DNA of 64,000 nt. Source: Pterobdella sp. o SKG-2022. Its lineage: Eukaryota > Annelida > Clitellata > Hirudinida > Piscicolidae. Under the pieces are notes generated by a model. The model saw only the letters and a list, made by a program, of their open reading frames with translations. It was not told the DNA's origin and made no database searches. The position numbers were made by a program, and so were the translations under genes. Below, one piece after another: positions 61,110 to 64,000 of this stretch. How positions within the stretch are numbered: the first letter of the stretch is position 1; every line of letters starts with the position of its first letter. The stretch lies in assembly GCA_964035795.1 (NCBI GenBank), contig OZ038322.1, forward strand, positions 12,168,038 through 12,232,037. The letters run 5' to 3'.

Positions 61110-61449
61110 TTATCTTGATAAACGCTTTTTACTGGTTTAAATTAAAGCATTATTTTTTATGTTTAATTAATGGAAGTGAGACGTTTCATGATTAAATTGT
61201 TGGTTCACCTAATGGAATACCAAATATTCTAATTTTTATAATATCGCTGTTGAAGTATTTATGTATCTAGATTAAATTGACCTTCCGAGTTAAGTTAATT
61301 TTTCTCATATTAAAGGTAATCGTGAACCTCGCCGTGTAATTTAATGTTGAAAGTGATAAAATTTTTACGGTGTATTCTTCTAAAAAAAAAGTCCGTTTAA
61401 AATTTTTAATATATGATATAATCGCTGCAAATGTGTATATAATGTTCGA

Positions 61450-61977
61450 TCAAACAATCATTTCAAGTTCTTTAGCATATGTAATTGTGTTGACAATGAG
61501 TTCTTTGCAGGGGAGAACTAGATCTATCTTGGTAGGGCGGTGAAAAACGAAGCAATCGTCATCTCTTGTCCATTCTCTTTTGCCGGCATAGTTAACGGCT
61601 TCATCAACTGATGATAGGAACAACATACGTTTTGTTTCATTGATGCTCAAACGTTCATAAGCCTTTTCTATGCATTGTGCAACTTCAGTTCTAACTGTCT
61701 CCAAAAGAATGTCCATGAAGAAGGTGTAATCAGCAGAAGGAACTGATGCCCTTGCCAAGAATACCTTGAGACAAATTTCAGTTTTCACCAACTCAACCAA
61801 TTGTGTAAAAAACAGGTGCACAAACCTTGTTATAGCTTCCTTCCATCATATACTGTTCAATCTGCATTGGGTGACGAATGTAAATTGAACTACGCAAACT
61901 GGGACACTTGAGGCGTTCCAATTCAGTGTGAAAGTCTGCAAGACGATTCTCAGAAAGCAACCGAAGAAGGTTCAAAC
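61450..61977 (-). CDS. PSMD8: 26S proteasome non-ATPase regulatory subunit 8 (Rpn12), C-terminal part
   Basis: Rpn12 is a lid subunit of the 19S proteasome regulator. Two exons are clear: 61826-61977 and 61450-61764, joined by a 61-nt intron (61765-61825). They encode [37 protein letters not shown], then [30 protein letters not shown] and the C-terminal AKELEMIV, which is the invariant end of this family. The frame before 61977 opens at a CAG acceptor, so upstream exons are needed for the N-terminal half. None could be found between 61978 and 64000. They may lie beyond the window, with the retroelement at 62.75 kb in the intervening intron, or this may be a truncated copy. The intact frame favours a working gene. 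It converges on HSPA4 with 340 bp between the stops. Confidence 0.88.
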
Positions 61978-62750
61978 CTGCATTGTATTTTTCAGAATAA
62001 TGCAATGATAGGTGTTAAAGAACTTTTGAAACATCAACTTTCAACATTAAAAATAATGAAAGAATAGGTCATTATATAATAAGATATTGTGAAACTAATG
62101 AATTAATAAAGAAATCAAAAGTAGTTGATATATATATATACATATATTTTATAATACAAAATTTTTCATCAATTATAATTATTAAATATGACGACAAAGC
62201 TAACATATTGGTGTAGCATTAAATTAAAAAAACAATAGCCTTTAGAAATGCTGGCTGGCAAGTGCTCTCTTGAGACAAAAATCAGAGAACCATGTATTTT
62301 GGTAACCTTTTAAAGCCTAATGCAACATTTTAAAGATCTGTTTTTAGGATACACTCACATTTTTGTATGCCCTCACCAAACTAGGGTTCTGAAACAAGCT
62401 TTTAATTTACAAATAATACCTCAAAACTAAAGCCTAATTATGAAGTTAGTGTAAGTTATACATTTATACAGAAGAATAGGGAAAAATGATGGTTATGATC
62501 TTCATAATAACAGCTTAGCATCTCCATTATGTCAAATTGGTGGATACAGACGTAAAAAGTAATTTCGGTGAGTCTAATATACCACAATGCTTAAACAGAG
62601 ATTTGAATGCAGTTTGAAATCATATCTAGAACAATACAGTCAGACCAAAAGTTTGATCAAGCAACTTTGATTGAAGAGCATATAAACATCAATTAGGTTT
62701 TATGACAATAATAGTTGTTTATGTAAGAAAAATAAAAAAAATTGAAGTAA
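61978..62750. other. Non-coding stretch upstream of the visible PSMD8 exons
   Basis: It probably belongs to a PSMD8 intron. A short TA/CATA run lies at about 62130-62150. A 30-base minus-strand segment near 62352-62381 is framed by TTTCAG and GTGAGT, but its translation (NPSLVRAYKN) does not match PSMD8, so I do not call it an exon. Confidence 0.5.
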
Positions 62751-62759
62751 ATTATATAT

Positions 62760-64000
62760 TAGTCCTGGGCATGACGTTAAACTGCATCCAAGTGGTCCTG
62801 TGCATGACGTTAAACTGCACCGAAGACAGCGTCTCCAAATTAAGACTGCTTTCCTGTTATAACCTGGATAACAGTAGACTTTGGTAGCAGGTATCGACAA
62901 ACTGATATCCTGGTATCGTTGTCATTTGGCTTGGCGGAGGATCATTCTTTATTGACAACGGCAAGGCAAATTGCCCAAGTGTGGGAACGGCGATTCTTGA
63001 AATCCAATAGTTTCAAGTTGGACGTTAGCTTGGGCTGACAGTTCTATGAAAAATTTGTCCCAACTAAAAATGGCTTTCAAAAAATATCTTTACACTAAAA
63101 GTAGTGCCAGTACCCATATGCGCACTGGTAATGCCTAGGGCTTGGCTGACTTTCGAGTGTGGAATGCAGGGTCCGGCTCAGGCGAATCAAGTGAGCACCC
63201 GAAAGAGACGTTCAGAGTAGCTTCTTTGAATGTGGGTAGTTTAAAGAGCAGAGGCAGTGAGGTGGTAGAGATTATGTTTCGGAGAAGAGTGGACATTTGT
63301 GCAATCCAAGAACATAAATGGGCTGGTGGCACAGAGTCAAACCAATCCCGCATTTTGAAGAGCAAGAATTCAGCATATAAGCTTATTGGTGTGGCAATAA
63401 GTCAGGTCTCGGTGGTGCTGGATTTCTTCTGGCAGAAAAATGGACACATAATGTTTTTGAGGTTCATCGTGTCTTAGACAGGATTCTAGTACTACGTCTT
63501 GTTCATGGGGAGTCTGTGTTCACCTTTGTTTCGGTCTATGTCCCACAAGTTGGTCGTCCGAATGAGAAAAAACAATTTTTTATGATGAGTTGCACAAATG
63601 TATCTCAAAAGTACCATCTTCTGAAATTCTCATCCCATTGGGTGACTGTAATGGGCATATTGGTGAGAAAGCTGGTAGTTTTGAGGACGTGCATGGCGGT
63701 TTTGGTTATGGCACCCGTAACTCTGAAGGTGAACGGATTTTAGAATTCGCAATGGCCAACAATCTTTTTGTCGCCAACACTTGATAATGAAAAGGAAGTC
63801 CCATCTTGTGACCTATAACTCCGGTGGTTCCAAGTTCCAGATTGACTTCATTCTTTATCAAAAAACTTTCAAAAGTATGGTAAAGAATGTCAAATTGCAA
63901 CACCATCTGTTGGTCTGTGATCTTGTTCACACTATACAAAAGAGTGTGAAGCGGAAGTTTAACCCTCGTCTTCGGACCTGGAAACTCCGAGGTCCAGCAG
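62760..64000 (+). mobile_element. 5' part of an RTE-like non-LTR retrotransposon, decayed
   Basis: The element runs off the right edge. Its 5' region contains two tandem units of about 33 bp, then an endonuclease/exonuclease/phosphatase domain in pieces: VASLNVGSLKSRGSEVVEIM and the catalytic QEHKW at 63208-63325, SVFTFVSVYVPQVGRPNEKK near 63510-63570, PLGDCNGHIGEKAG near 63635-63675, and HLVTYNSGG ... FQIDFIL near 63805-63855. Frame changes near 63395 and 63585, and stops at 63782-63787, break the frame. The protein is of the type often annotated as craniofacial development protein 2-like, which is the endonuclease of RTE-type LINEs. The reverse transcriptase would lie beyond the window. Confidence 0.85.
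62761..62827 (+). repeat. Two tandem 33-bp units at the 5' end of the LINE
   Basis: AGTCCTGGGCATGACGTTAA and TGGTCCTGTGCATGACGTTA begin two adjacent copies, each continuing into AACTGCA(T/C)C(C/G)AAG. The units differ at only a few positions. Confidence 0.85.

Noticed and set aside
62352..62381. Mini-exon with good splice signals upstream of PSMD8
   Set aside because: The ten residues do not match any PSMD8 segment, so the splice signals may be fortuitous.

Overview
This is about 64 kb of an AT-rich, intron-containing animal genome. Every gene is split by GT-AG introns, and minimal introns of 58 to 62 nt occur in four different genes. The gene set contains a para-type voltage-gated sodium channel, the APC/C subunit ANAPC5, a VIP36-type lectin, a BTB-Kelch protein, an Hsp110-type chaperone, a 26S proteasome lid subunit and a sushi-domain membrane protein, which shows a bilaterian animal. 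The sodium channel N-terminus and its III-IV linker read closer to invertebrate para channels than to vertebrate Nav1, so a protostome is likely. I cannot name a species.

Layout from left to right. Positions 322-3053 (+) hold the 3' end of a sushi/CCP-domain single-pass membrane protein. It converges on ANAPC5 (3843-9806, -), whose one assembly gap of 200 N lies in an intron beside a TA microsatellite. LMAN2/VIP36 (10155-12099, -) follows in tandem. Its start lies only 350 bp from the divergent start of a 629-aa Kelch-like gene (12450-18200, +). After 3 kb of gene-poor DNA comes a complete Nav1-type sodium channel alpha subunit (21274-39298, -) in about 35 exons. The channel has the full DEKA selectivity ring and a variant MLM inactivation particle.

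Positions 39.3 to 53.7 kb are an AT-rich gene desert with no supported gene. At 53.73 kb a heat-shock element and a TATA box precede an 830-aa HSPA4/Hsp110 gene of 17 exons (53902-61109, +). Its intron 8 holds an antisense, decayed non-LTR retrotransposon (RT, zinc knuckle and 3' tail). Its intron 14 holds a probable tRNA-derived SINE. PSMD8/Rpn12 (61450-61977, -) converges on HSPA4, but its N-terminal exons are not visible. The right edge is the frameshifted 5' half of a second non-LTR element, with an endonuclease domain and two 5' tandem units.

The genes do not form an operon-like unit. ANAPC5, a Kelch-like protein (probably a Cul3 adaptor), PSMD8 and HSPA4 all belong to ubiquitin or protein-quality-control systems, but I see no sign of coordinated regulation beyond the divergent LMAN2/KLHL promoter and the heat-shock element of HSPA4. 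All exon boundaries were read by eye from splice signals, phase continuity and family similarity.
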